From Lycorma delicatula (lineage: Eukaryota; Arthropoda; Insecta; Hemiptera; Fulgoridae), in the NCBI RefSeq assembly GCF_047948215.1, contig NC_134456.1:204054034-204118033 (forward strand): a stretch of 64,000 nucleotides of DNA. Reading direction: 5' to 3'. Under the pieces are notes generated by a model. The model was given only the letters and a program-made list of their open reading frames with translations. It was not told the origin of the DNA and did not search any database. Positions 23,583-34,379 of this stretch are shown here, in pieces. Each line of letters begins with the position of its first letter. Within the stretch, counting starts at the first letter, position 1. A program made the translations under genes and the position numbers.

Positions 23583-23606
23583 TTATTTTTATTTTATTTT
23601 AAACGT
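23583..23606 (-). terminator. Candidate polyadenylation signal
   Basis: The minus strand has overlapping AATAAAA hexamers about 55-70 bases after the candidate stop codon at 23655. In such AT-rich DNA the hexamer is common, so this only has value with the exon beside it. Confidence 0.3.
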
Positions 23607-23654
23607 ATAGTAATGATAGCGAAATCACTTTCACACACTTAAAAACAGCACAAA

Positions 23655-23728
23655 CTACACTCTGATTTTCTCGTGCTCTTCTCGATAACGAACAGATGGA
23701 TGACACCCTATCATTTGCTGTTGTAGTC
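23655..23728 (-). CDS. Candidate host terminal exon
   Basis: On the minus strand a good 3' splice site (CCTTATTGTTTCAG, ending at 23729) is followed by 2 bases of a split codon and 23 codons, LQQQMIGCHPSVRYREEHEK then IRV and a TAG at 23655-23657. The composition is hydrophilic and charged, unlike the Ile/Phe/Tyr-rich chance frames nearby. A candidate poly(A) signal lies downstream. I do not recognise the protein. The upstream exons would be at higher coordinates. The evidence is one splice site plus a short frame, so chance is a real alternative. Confidence 0.35.
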
Positions 23729-24174
23729 CTGAAACAATAAGGACGTATTATAAGAACATATATACATTACTTTCAATGGTGAATGATTATAGTTTGCATT
23801 AACACTATTATTAAAATACGTCGGTATAAGGGTTAGTTGCAATTAGTAGTAATTTAATTTCTTTCAAATTACTTTTACTGCTTGATCTCAAAACACTTAC
23901 TTGTATGAAATCATCACACAAATAAAAAGCTGGCATTAACTGTACCTTTATGATGCGTTAACTAATATTATTGTTAAAGATAAATTAGAAAGAACACACG
24001 ATTCAGACGTAAGCAAATCAACATAAAAGTCAAATCTAAACATAAAAAATACCCAAAATGTAAATTAGAAGTCAAAACCTTTGTTAAATGCCATAACCGT
24101 AATGACTGTAGGCGACCTAACATCAAATCACTCCCAATCATTTCTTAACCACTCTCAAGAAAAACAAGTATCCT

Positions 24175-24254
24175 ATGCCAAGTTTATTAGGGAAAGTGAG
24201 GATTGAAGCGGGCAGCATACCATGCCAAGTTTATTGGGAAAAGTGAGGATTGAA
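24175..24254. repeat. Short tandem duplication
   Basis: A 33-base unit, starting ATGCCAAGTTTATT and ending GTGAGGATTGAA, occurs at 24175-24207 and 24222-24254 with few differences (period 47). Confidence 0.8.
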
Positions 24255-24599
24255 CCGGTTCTCTGATGTTTATAACCGAGTCAAATATACTGTTGTATAT
24301 CAGTATGTTAAACCCACCGAAATTCAAGTGGTATTCAGCGTTTAGTATCCCTGCATGTGACACATTCACTCTATTCACTATAGACTGGATGTACAGTCAA
24401 AAAAGCTTTGGAGAGACTGGAGGTACGGTGAAAGAAACTTTGGTTTATTTTTCATAGCTCAGGTATGCATCACTGTCATACCTGACAAGTACTGGGACAG
24501 ATATTTTAAAGCAAAAAATTGCTCCTTTCTATCGAGAAACAATATTTATATATGTACTTGTATATTATTTCTATTCAGTAGGGAAGTCAAAGATTATAA

Positions 24600-25340
24600 A
24601 AAATAACATAATTTAGAAAAAAGTATATAATAAAGATTCCGTAAAATAATATCACATTTATATTGTTTGTCTAGAAAATGCCTGTTTCTTTTTTGTTTTC
24701 GTTTTTTCAAAATTGAGGGCGAACGGATTCAGGTAACACAATGTACAAATAATCTAAGTTACCTTGGTTTTAAGCTGTTCTGTTGCGTTCTCTTTTTCTC
24801 GCCCTTCCCAATTATAGATTCTTCTATAGTTTAATAATTAAATAAACTAGTAGAAATGTACTGGTATTCTAGAAAGATGTCAAATTTTACTTAGTAGGAA
24901 GAAAATTCTTAATTCCCGACGAACGTCTTTATTTCTTAGATGTTCGTTTTTGTACACTATGTCCATAAAAAAACTGAATTCTTGTATCCACATTACTTTA
25001 CTTTCAAGTTTAATCATTCATCTTGTTTTCACTTTCATACATGATTCTGGGAAAAGTAACAGTTTTTTTTAAACTTCACGTATTTATCTTTCTTGCCTTG
25101 TGGTGTAGAGATATTATTGAACAATTATAAGATCGTACGCAACTTTGAAATTTTTTTCCACTTTTATTGAGGGCCAAGATCTAAGAGTAGTAAAGTTATG
25201 TTAAGATTTATTAGCACCTAAAAATGTCAAATTTCTATCAGTTTTCAGCAATAGAAGAATAATTTTAATACGAAATAATACTATCGCAGAAAAATGTTGT
25301 TAACGTAACGAATGAAAGTTACTTACAGTAGTAACTGAGC
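24600..25340. other. AT-rich non-coding stretch
   Basis: No gene or repeat family recognised. Confidence 0.5.
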
Positions 25341-25343
25341 TGA

Positions 25344-25345
<2 letters not shown>

Positions 25346-25394
<49 letters not shown>
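25346..25394. repeat. (TA)n microsatellite
   Basis: About 24 uninterrupted TA units. Confidence 0.95.
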
Positions 25395-25397
<3 letters not shown>

Positions 25398-26133
25398 AGG
25401 AATAAATTAATTTTTTGGTTTATACTATCTGTCCCATTCTTTCTTAGGGTTACAAAAAAAATAATGGCTTTTCAAATCAATTTGCAAATCGATGAGAAAA
25501 ACATTACCAGAACAAACCGGAAACTAGCTAATCATTCATAAAACACATTAGCATTTAATGCAGTTTCGTAATGATACAAGTAAAGTAATAGTTTTTAATT
25601 ATGTCAGTGACAAGGATCGATAAATTAATTAAATCTTTTAACATCTGAATTTCTAAACATGTGCAACAATTCAAGTAGAGACGAGAGTTAAACTGTTGTC
25701 CACAGGTAAGCAGAAGTAAAGTGGGCTTAAACATTATCTGATATTAGAAGGACTTACTACGTTGATAAAGCACAGATTGGATTCAGACAAAAGAGGAATA
25801 AGAGCTAAATTAATGAAAATAACCGTTGAACAAAGCGCACTGAACGACTATAATCCAAGTTGTGAGAATACTTAGAAGGAATCAAAAATGTTTTATAGCA
25901 TAATCATACCGATACAATAGAACAAAAGAAAAGTACAACAGTCATTTTCCATGGATAGTTTTCAATACGACAGCCAATCAACGGCGAAGTTTGTCTACCA
26001 TAAAAAAAAGTGTCTCACAGCTCTATGTCATCAAATATTAACTTTAATTATTTTCTCCATTCAGAGTTTTTTTTGCTCGATTATATCACCACATAATCTT
26101 GAAGCTTGGTCATGGGATATGGAAGTGGAATTC

Positions 26134-26214
26134 TGTAGCGTATGAAAAATGCCATGACTGACCGGGATTCGAACTCGGGACCTCCGGATGAAAGGCAGAG
26201 ACGCTATCACTCCT
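26134..26214 (-). repeat. SINE-A head and B box, 3'-truncated
   Basis: The minus strand reads GAGTGATAGCGTCTCTGCC, 'tttcatccggaggtcccg', the B box AGTTCGAATCCCGGTCAG, then 'catggcatttttcatacgctac' and stops. The tail half is missing. Confidence 0.85.
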
Positions 26215-27021
26215 CTAAGAAGATCGGCAAGAGTAGTACTTCGAGCACAATTTATTTTTTATTGAAATAACCATCAATGCGACTATAACAAATGAATCGA
26301 TATATAAATTATTTGGCGATAGTAAATGTTACTATGAAAACAGGCCTCAAATTTACTTTGGGTAGTGGATTGTGTTTACACTACTAATTACAAAATAATT
26401 CTCTTTTCTTGGAAGTAACGGTATTTCTACGAATTACTGTAGATATTAATATATTAGGAACATGTTATTCATCAGAATTATTTTATTTCTAAGGATTTTC
26501 AAGATAAAGAATTAAGTATTTAACTACCAGATTAGACATTTGATTCAATACTGGATGTACATAAGCAAAGTTCAATTTATTTTTTTATAGCTGTAAAAAT
26601 ACAGCAACATTAGTAAACAAAACCGATTTGATACCACTTCTCGATTTTTTAAAGATTTTATCATTTTAATTTTACATAGATTATAAGGGTAAAAATTGTA
26701 AATTTAGGTAAATAATAAGAATGGGAGGGATTTTTCTGAAAAAAAATCTACTTCATGTATACATCATTTACACACTTTTCTGGTAGTAGAATCCAACTTA
26801 TTACAAATTCAGAAGTGATAATCTTATAGGATGGTAAATAAAAAGGAAATATTTCGGAAGAAACTATTTTCAAATACAGTAATATCGTCATTTGTAAATA
26901 TATGCTTCACAGGATTTTCTGGAAGAATCCAATTTTCTCGAAATTAAAGAGTACCGCCTTTCTTTCTTACACAATTTACTAAGGTGATGTGTATTTGTAC
27001 AATATACAGAACAAAAAAAAG

Positions 27022-27101
<80 letters not shown>
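27022..27101. repeat. Compound (TG)n(TA)n microsatellite
   Basis: About nine TG units run directly into about thirty TA units. The antisense frame through it (Ile-Tyr repeats) is an artefact. Confidence 0.95.
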
Positions 27102-27104
<3 letters not shown>

Positions 27105-27179
27105 AGACTTATTTCTGCGAATCCAGACAGGATTTCTTTCAAAATATGGTATAAGATCTGCTTTATAAACAAAACATTA

Positions 27180-29985
27180 CCATAAAAGAAGAAAAGAGTA
27201 GAGAAGGGAAAAACATTACCAGAAACTATCTATCAGAGACAATGATCGATCGATTAATTAAATCTTTTAACATCTGAATTTCTAAACCATGTTAATAAAA
27301 GAGTTTATCAATATACATGTAATGTTTTAAATTAATGAACTTCGTATAAATCAATAGAGTTAAAAATTTCTAAATACGTTAATATCAATATTTTGGACTA
27401 AAAAAAAGCTTACTGAACTCCATAAAATATTAAAAAAGAAAATTATCTATGTATTAGGAGATCCAACATTACCCAACAAGTTTTAAGTATCTAATTCTCT
27501 TGTGGGGGTTTTTGCCCAGCGAGATACAAGTCAAGGATTCAGAATCTGTAAAGGTCTTCATAACCTTAGCATGGATCCAATCACCTAAAGCTAAAACGTA
27601 AAGAAACCACTGAATATAACTGATCAATATAAGAAAAATTAGTAGCTAACACGAAAGGAACGATTTACGACCAATGGGACCACGAACCAAACAAACCTTA
27701 CTCAAAGTAATCAATTGAAGCATTCCTACGCATTGATCATTTATCCTGTTCTATATTTGAGAATCTTTATTCGGCGTATCCTTACACGATATGGGAACTG
27801 GTACTGATCCACACTGATACAGCGATTTTGGATTGACCATAATTTCAATAACTAAATGCTCCAACAAGTTGCTGTCTTCCGGCTTGAACAATCCAACAGC
27901 AGCTTGACAAATCCAACAACAGAATAGGCACAGACTTCTAAAAAAAAAAACCCTTGCTCATTACCAGAATTATACAGCGTGTAAAAGTACCCAATTAAAC
28001 TATAAAAACCATTCTCATTTTTTCGTTTTATGTCCATGTCTAAATCACTTACGTTATATAAAATAAAATAATTGAAAAAGTAAACTGCGTTTTTAATCTG
28101 TTATCAATGTGATCTGTCCAGGCGTTCGATTGTTATTACAATCCATACCGTTATAAAAAAATAAATAAATAACCAATCTACTGTAATATAACTGAGAAAG
28201 AACATAATAACAAAAAAACAAATTTACGTGAGGATGAGATATATTGCAAAATCAAAACATGTAGCCCATTGTCTTAGCCAATGATTTCCCTCTAATGACC
28301 TTAACTATTTTCCTAATTTCATGGAGGAGTCTGTTTCATATGTACTAAAATATATAAAATTTCCAAGCTCGGTCAAAAATAAATATAGAGTATTTTGTAT
28401 CATATCTTCTGTAGGTTAAGTGACAAGAAAAATAAAAATTAAACTGAATTGTTATACAAAATTAAACTTTAACTACATAAACCACATGCTAAATTAATCG
28501 AGGTCGTAAAAATGATAAACTCGAGCAGTCTGTCTTATCAGAAACAAAATTAATTAAATGTGAATGTGCGTTAATTTAATTAACACATTTATGCAATAAT
28601 TTAATTCATTTATGAATCGCCTAGGAATATTCACATAAAATAAACATTTTATACGCACCAGGTTAAATAATATTTGACGTTACATGCTTTATTAAATATA
28701 TTTGTAAAGTCGGATAAGAGATTTTCTAATTTTTACATATAAATCGTTTTTATTGTATGAAAAGATGACAACACAGTGTTAATGCACGGTCAGTGATTTT
28801 CTGTTTGCTTGAGATGTAAGTCGGTAAATAAGAAGTATCTGCACGTATAAGTTGCATTTAATACTCTGTGGTCATCGGTTGGTATGCAGGTACGTAACCT
28901 ACCTAGGCAGGTAGTCGTGACCTGTTGTGGACGTCAAGGGACATGACTGCTGAGACTATTACGAATCTGGACCTGAACTGGTCTGCCAGTAGAATTTATT
29001 TGCCGATAACGAGATGTCACTAAATCGTCAACCGGTATTTTACCAAATCAGGCATTGGTGAAAAAAAAAGAATCGTTGTTGTATAATTATCATTATACAA
29101 AATAAACGTTTAAAGAAATTTACCTAGTTTTTTATGTCTAAAAAAGGATACTTACAATTCATTCTTTAATTTTCTATTTGCACTTTTAACCAGGAAATTT
29201 AAATGGTGAAGAAGTAATATATATATATATATAGAACATGTAAACTAATATTCAAAGGAAATTTTGTTTTATTTTTTACAAATTTTTGTTGGGATATGTT
29301 GCAACATATATTATTTATTACTATAATTAGAAATAAAAAATTACTGGATTCTTTTATTTTAAGTCACTTACGCTATCTGTCAGCAAACTGGGTTTGATAG
29401 TATGCTGTATTTTTTTAGCTTTTGATCTTTTAATTTCAATATATCACTTCATCTTAAAATGCTACGTCCTCAGCTATTCGATTTATGTATTTTATTCTTT
29501 GTCTTCATTTATAGTTTTTATGTTCAACAAATTCCTATTTAACAATTTTAAATAAATTTAGATGTCTCATCTACCTATTTTCGTCTCTTCAAACACTGCT
29601 ACAAGTTTTTCTTTTCTCGTATTAGTTAAAGCAGTCGTATTTTATCAACCCGCCAAATTTTCAACTTCTTCTAGTAATACATTTTCTAGGCTTTTGTTCT
29701 CTAACAACCACATTTCGATAAATCAATTCTCATTTGACCTCATTCCCATACGGACAGTAAAATAATGTACACGAAATTTATCTAATAATAATTAAAACAT
29801 TGGGTTGTTTTTAATGAAGTTCAGATTTATTAATGTAATATAATCTGCTCACGCACAGACAAAAATGTTTATTACTTATCGTTGACTATCCAGCGAATTA
29901 TTTCTAGATAAAAATTAATAATTCTTACATAGAATTGCACTTAAATAGGAACATTCTGTATGAATTGCCAAAGAAAAGCCTTGAA
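27180..29985. other. Non-coding stretch, one GC-richer island
   Basis: No gene recognised. About 28860-29040 is less AT-rich and contains a stop-free stretch (RDLLWTSRDMTAETITNLDL) on the plus strand between ordinary AT-rich DNA, without convincing splice sites. A (TA)n run lies at 29217-29233. Confidence 0.4.
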
Positions 29986-29993
29986 AAGACTGA

Positions 29994-30215
29994 ATACGAT
30001 TAATAATCATATTACAAAAAAGCTGGCATAGAAAAACTCAACACCAGCTTTCGAAAACAGGGATTTATTTTTTCGCTGAAGAATTATACCGAAAATACCA
30101 AGATAGCTCAGAAGTATTTTGTCAAATCCAAACTATCGAAGACACTACAGATCATGAGGGAAAGCCCTTAGTCGATAAAAGTAAGCTTGATTCTGTCGAT
30201 ATGACCATTTTTTAA
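29994..30215 (+). pseudogene. Unidentified open frame beside bacterial-like DNA
   Basis: After a TGA at 29991 the frame stays open for 73 codons to TAA at 30213. Its second half is hydrophilic and looks protein-like ([43 protein letters not shown]). It has no ATG before the last few codons. A second plus-strand frame over about 30010-30170 is also stop-free, so a frameshift may be involved. It overlaps the 3' end of the NifU-domain frame on the other strand, exactly where NifU similarity ends. I do not recognise it. It may be another fragment of the same foreign insert. Confidence 0.4.
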
Positions 30216-30416
30216 AGTAATAGCTGAACTAGGGCATCCCCTGCATGCCCCATGAAGCTCTAATTTTACCACTCCATTTTCAAATCCTCGATATATTATA
30301 TCACCTCCATCCATGGCGACCGAAGGACGTACACGTGTTTCAATAATTTCTACAATCTGTTGTTCGATTTCAGGTATCTCATCAGAATTATTTATGGCAG
30401 ATTGACCATTTTCCAC
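30168..30416 (-). pseudogene. NifU/Nfu C-terminal domain, bacterial-like fragment
   Basis: The Nfu domain carries or delivers Fe-S clusters, bound by the CxxC cysteines. The frame reads [40 protein letters not shown], then [16 protein letters not shown]: the full family signature including the CxxC. Similarity ends after TLKNG (about 30215); the expected IENMLxxYIPEV-type ending is replaced by sequence overlapping another frame. No N-terminal Nfu domain is seen upstream. The wording VAMDGGDI and GACRGCPSS fits alphaproteobacterial proteins better than animal NFU1, which usually has QEDGGD and GSCTSCPSS. A bacterial IS481-type start lies directly upstream on the same strand. The frame starts with GTG and has no animal start or clear splice sites. 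A nuclear NFU1 exon is the alternative. Confidence 0.8.
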
Positions 30417-30480
30417 TATTTTGGATTGTGAAACGTATTGCCTCTGTCGTTTTGGCGCAGCCGTGTAATATTTGTCCCAT
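30411..30480 (-). pseudogene. N-terminal fragment of an IS481-family transposase
   Basis: From ATG at 30480 (minus strand) the frame reads [20 protein letters not shown] then NS. This closely matches the first ~22 residues of bacterial IS481-type transposases as I remember them (MGQxLHGxAxTTxAxRxxIQ). The match ends after NS, where the NifU-domain frame takes over about 30 codons upstream of its domain. The insertion sequence was therefore cut off near its start and joined to the nifU piece. IS481 elements are bacterial. The fragment is short, but the residue pattern is specific. Confidence 0.65.
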
Positions 30481-30484
30481 CTTC

Positions 30485-31740
30485 CTCTCTTAATGGTAAT
30501 TCTGTATAATATACACCATTACACCCTGGGACTAAACAATTAGGATCATAAAAGTTATACTAAAAAATTCGATTTCGAGAAAATTCGATCCAAAACTACA
30601 GCAACAGATCTTCGCCAAAAGCCACAATAGATATATCCATTCATAAAATTAGTTTCCTTTATGTGATGTTTCAAAAGTATTTTATAAGAATTATAATTCT
30701 TATCCCGAATTAGCTGTGATATAAAGAAAAATGTACTCTTGAAGCGGTTCTGCGAGTACATTTTAACTTATGGTTGAAATAACTCTAAATAACTCCAAAT
30801 AACTCTTCACGCCCGCATACAGAAATAAAGATTCAAATAGAGTTTTTTACACGTAAATTTAAAGTTAAAATTAAATCACTTAAAACATTCTTTAATATGA
30901 TATTAATAACATTTTTAATTTATAGTCATAATTGGTGTAAGTCATTAAACGAGATAAACCAAGTACACATGAAACTAACAGAGATGAACTTCTATATACA
31001 ACGGTTTAATAAAAACTGCACAAAATACGTAACATCAGGTATAAATAAAAAAAAAAAAACATAACAACCGAAATAATGAAAGACCAATTCTACTTCTTTA
31101 ATACGTGTAAACCCGGTTCGGTAACAAAATATCAATAACTAAGAACACAAACTACAATCAGAAAAAATTATATACGAAATAATTATGATGTATTATAGTT
31201 ATAAATTAAAAAAATGAAAAATCGATGAAACACATTTCTTAGTATTTTACACGAATAAAATACATGTAACTTCATGATACATTAGACCTTGTGGGAGGGG
31301 GGGGGGGTTAGTCAAAGAGCAAGGCTAATCCTTCACTTTTATGAACTTAAACAAAACAAATGATCTACCATTATTCTAGTTATAAATGTTATTGGCAAAA
31401 AAATAGTTTTTTAGTGCTATTTTAGAAAGCGTGTTATTAAGTTTTAACACCTTAAGATAATTTATAATGCAACTATTCGTAATACATGATAAAGCGTACT
31501 CGAAATATAACACTAAATGTAAATAAGTTGTTTAAGTAAACAGAGTCACGCAAATTCCGAATAACATCATTACAATTAGTTAAACAAGTTTCACAACAAA
31601 TTCAAAATCTGCCGTTTAAAACAGGTAATCCTTGTTAAACTTGTCTTAGTGTCAACAATGGTAAACTAGCAAGCTACGCTTCTTCGCTAATATTTATTAG
31701 TGAAATAAATTACTCTACTTTTTTCCTACATATGTACATC
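30485..31740. other. AT-rich stretch, origin unclear
   Basis: A 68-residue minus-strand open frame at 30555-30761 has no recognisable motif but lies directly upstream of the IS481 fragment and could also be foreign. The rest is AT-rich with a run of 11 G at 31297-31307. No other feature recognised. Confidence 0.4.
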
Positions 31741-31744
31741 TCAT

Positions 31745-32370
31745 TTTTACTTCTTTGTACGAAGTAAAGGAAGTATTGCGATTGCGAAAAATTTCGGTTA
31801 TCAGTTTTCAACGGAAATATCCAGTTTTTTAATTTCGGCGTGATGTCTGTACGTACGTATATACTACGCATAACTCAAAAACGATTAGCCGTAGGATGTT
31901 GAAATATAGGATTTAGGGCATCTACTTGTGCACCTCCCCTTTTAATTGCAATCGACTGAAGCAAAATGTCCAAAAAAGCCCAAAATTCAAAAAGATTGGA
32001 TTTTGGACTTTTTCTTAACTGCAGTAATAAGACCTAATTGAGAGCTTTTCAACGATATTTCATAAGCAGTACTTATTTTCATTGGTTCCACAGTTATAGC
32101 CAAATAAAATTTTAATCAATGAAATATTTGCACGTCGGTTCAATCCGAGTCAATCTCCTTTTTTTTAAATTTAAATATATTGATTTATTAATAATTATTA
32201 ACTTCTGATTGTAAACAAATTTTTACGATACATAATAATTCAATAATGAAAAAATATAAGAAACGTTATCAATGAAATAAAACTTTATGTACTTTTCATT
32301 TTAAAGAAATGTGTATATGTAATGTATAAGGCGTAGAAGGAAGTCATATGGTGCCCACATTAGATTTTTT
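31745..32370 (+). repeat. Repeat P, near full length
   Basis: The start TTTACTTCTTTGTACGAAGT is followed by AAAGGAAGTATTGCGATTGC, 'atttcggcgtgatgtctgtacg', CGCATAACTCAAAAACGATT, AGCCGTAGGATGTTGAAAT, 'cttaactgcagtaataag', AGTTATAGCCAAATAAAATT and a degenerate B box (GGTTCAATCC). The end lies near 'gtgcccacattagat'. Length is about 620 bases. No coding capacity. Other copies are at 5069, 33905 and 43834. Confidence 0.85.
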
Positions 32371-32397
32371 AAGTCTACAAAGGGTAGACTTGCGCCG

Positions 32398-32510
32398 TCC
32401 TCCGTGGCACGAATGGTAGCGTTTCGGCCTTCACACGCTAAAAAAAAAACTGTCATTCATCTCAGCCTTTGAAGTAATACCTAGCGGTGGTCCCGGAGGT
32501 TAAAAAAGAA
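32398..32510 (+). repeat. SINE-A with internal deletion of the B box
   Basis: The head CCTCCGTGGCACGAATGGTA, 'gcgtttcggcctt' joins directly to CACACGCTA of the body, omitting the segment that carries the B box. The tail GGTGGTCCCGGAGGTTAAAA is intact. The junction is at a shared TCA/CA, consistent with a short-homology deletion. Confidence 0.85.
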
Positions 32511-32606
32511 ACAAAGGGGGAAACTGAACAAATAGGGAAACGATCAAAAAATAAAATTACGTTTTTAGTTTTAACCGTTAAAAGGTTAAGGTTAAGCGCC
32601 CCCACC

Positions 32607-32635
32607 AAAAAAAAAAAAAAAAAAAAAAAAAAAAA
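32607..32635. repeat. Poly(A) run
   Basis: An uninterrupted 29-base A tract follows 'gcgcccccacc'. It could be the tail of an unrecognised retro-inserted sequence on the plus strand. Confidence 0.9.
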
Positions 32636-32834
32636 CATAAAGAGCAATTAAAATTTGACTTATGATAATCACGATCATAAAAATCGAGTATGGAAACAAT
32701 TAAAGACTAAACTTTTTTCTTTTAATTGATCGCAAGAATTTATATCTAAGAGCAAAATACGCGGCCGACTGAGCCACGAATATGGTCAATTTTAACGCTA
32801 CATTTAAATAATGTAGGTTTTTAGGTAATTTAAT

Positions 32835-32943
32835 AAGAAAGCTTGTAATGGGTATGATTCGACTTCCGGAAAATTTCAACATATCTTCGCGTTTCACATT
32901 CCCAGATCCCAAAACCACCATCAGTTCAAAAGTTTGCATACAA

Positions 32944-32974
<31 letters not shown>

Positions 32975-33610
32975 CTTCACTTTTTTGTAACATGATAACT
33001 GCCGTAATTCTGCACAATTGCTTTCAAATTGATAAATAAAATATAACGACCAAAACTCTCAGTCGAGTTCGTTAATGGGTAAATCGGACCATGGGGGTGA
33101 AAAGTGGGGCTTTTTCGAAAGCAAAATATTGCTATAACGTTTTTATTGAATAAAATACCAAATTCGTTTAAAGTTCCGACTATTATTTGGATAAGAGTCT
33201 AAAACTTATCTTAGTAAAGTTTTTTGATATCACCAACCACTGGTCCACGGGGTGGAAAAAATGGGGTTTCGAAGATAAAAAAATTCATACCTCCCTTAAT
33301 AGGCACATCATCGAATCGGTTTAAAGTTGTCGTTAGTCCTCTAAACATTACCTAAAACTTTTGTCCGAAACAATTTTTGATATGACCAACCCTTACGGAA
33401 AGGGAAAACCAATATACTGCTGGAATTGTAAGAAGATGGGGCTGTCGTATGCTAAACATGTGAAACATTTTTTCACATGCAACCATTGTCGTATTGAGTA
33501 AATTTGAAGTTTTTTTTAACTTTAAGGTGGAAATCTTTTTTATCCCCTACTTAGCACCGATGAAATCTACCTCCGCCTTCCTGCGTGCCGAAAGGGATTT
33601 TGTTTTACCT
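32835..33610 (+). repeat. Repeat T, copy 1
   Basis: This ~775-base sequence recurs inverted at 36632-37400. Shared landmarks are TCGCGTTTCACATTCCCAGA, a (TA)n run at 32946-32974, AATCGGACCATGGGGGTG, 'ttgatatcaccaaccactgg', TTAATAGGCACA, GTCGTTAGTCCTCTAAACAT and AACTTTAAGGTGGAAATC. No coding capacity. Family unknown to me. Confidence 0.85.
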
Positions 33611-33845
33611 TTTACGTCAGAGTCAATTTGCCACACCTTTTTTTATTCTACTGTACAATTCTATGCAAAATTTTAAAGCTTTTCGTTATAAACGTGGGAA
33701 TAGTTTATTTTATTTTTTGACGGGATGATGACAATCTGTCATTTTGTTTTTTTTTTCACGATTATAAATTTCTGTTAAAGAAGAGGTATGAGGAGGTAAA
33801 GAACAAGGTTAGCAACCATAAGTTAATATAACTTAATAACTCCTG

Positions 33846-33893
33846 CCGGGCTTCGTGGCGCGAGTGATAGCGCTCGGCCTTTCATCCGGAAGT
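33846..33893 (+). repeat. SINE-A head, fused to repeat P
   Basis: CTTCGTGGCGCGAGTGATAG, 'cgctcggcctttcatccgga' is the tRNA-like head only. The B box and body are absent. The match passes within a few bases into the middle of repeat P. Confidence 0.8.
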
Positions 33894-33904
33894 CTTGAAA
33901 GCTT

Positions 33905-34362
33905 CAACTTTCAAAAGCTTTAATTTTTTCAAAACCCAAAACATTTGGATTTTGAACTTTTTCTTAACTGCAGTAATAAGCCCTCATTGAGAGATTTTCA
34001 ACGATCATAAGTGGTATTTAGTTTCACTGGTTCCAAAGTTATAGGCGAATAAAAGTTTAATTAATGAAATTTTTGAACTTACAAGAGGAAGGCACATCGG
34101 TTCAAATCAGACTTTATCTCCATTTTTTAACTTTTTTAAAAATTTAAATATATTAATTTATTAATAAATTATTAACCTCCGATGTAAAAAAAATAAATAA
34201 AAAGATAAATAATATTTCAATAATAACAATAAAAATAAAATATGAAAAAATCAGAAGTTATTAATGAAATAAAATTTTATGTACTTTTCATTTAAAAAAA
34301 AAAAAGTGAATATGTAATTTATAGGCGCACACGGAAATCATGTAGTGTACACATGAATTTTT
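33905..34362 (+). repeat. Repeat P, 5'-truncated
   Basis: From about 33930 (TTTGGATTTTGAACTTTTTC, 'ttaactgcagtaataagccc') to 'cacatgaatttt' the sequence follows repeat P, with the B-box position degraded to GGTTCAAATCAG. The first ~200 bases of P are missing and replaced by a SINE-A head. Confidence 0.8.
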
Positions 34363-34379
34363 AATTTATTTATAATGCG

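Noticed and set aside
26888..27172. 94-residue minus-strand frame with Ile-Tyr and His-Thr repeats
   Set aside because: Generated by the compound (TG)n(TA)n microsatellite at 27022-27101.
30168..30416. Ordinary nuclear NFU1 exon
   Set aside because: It has bacterial-type wording around DGGD and CxxC, lacks the conserved C-terminal ending and clear splice sites, and abuts an IS481-like start. It is kept as the main alternative, to be settled by a tree.
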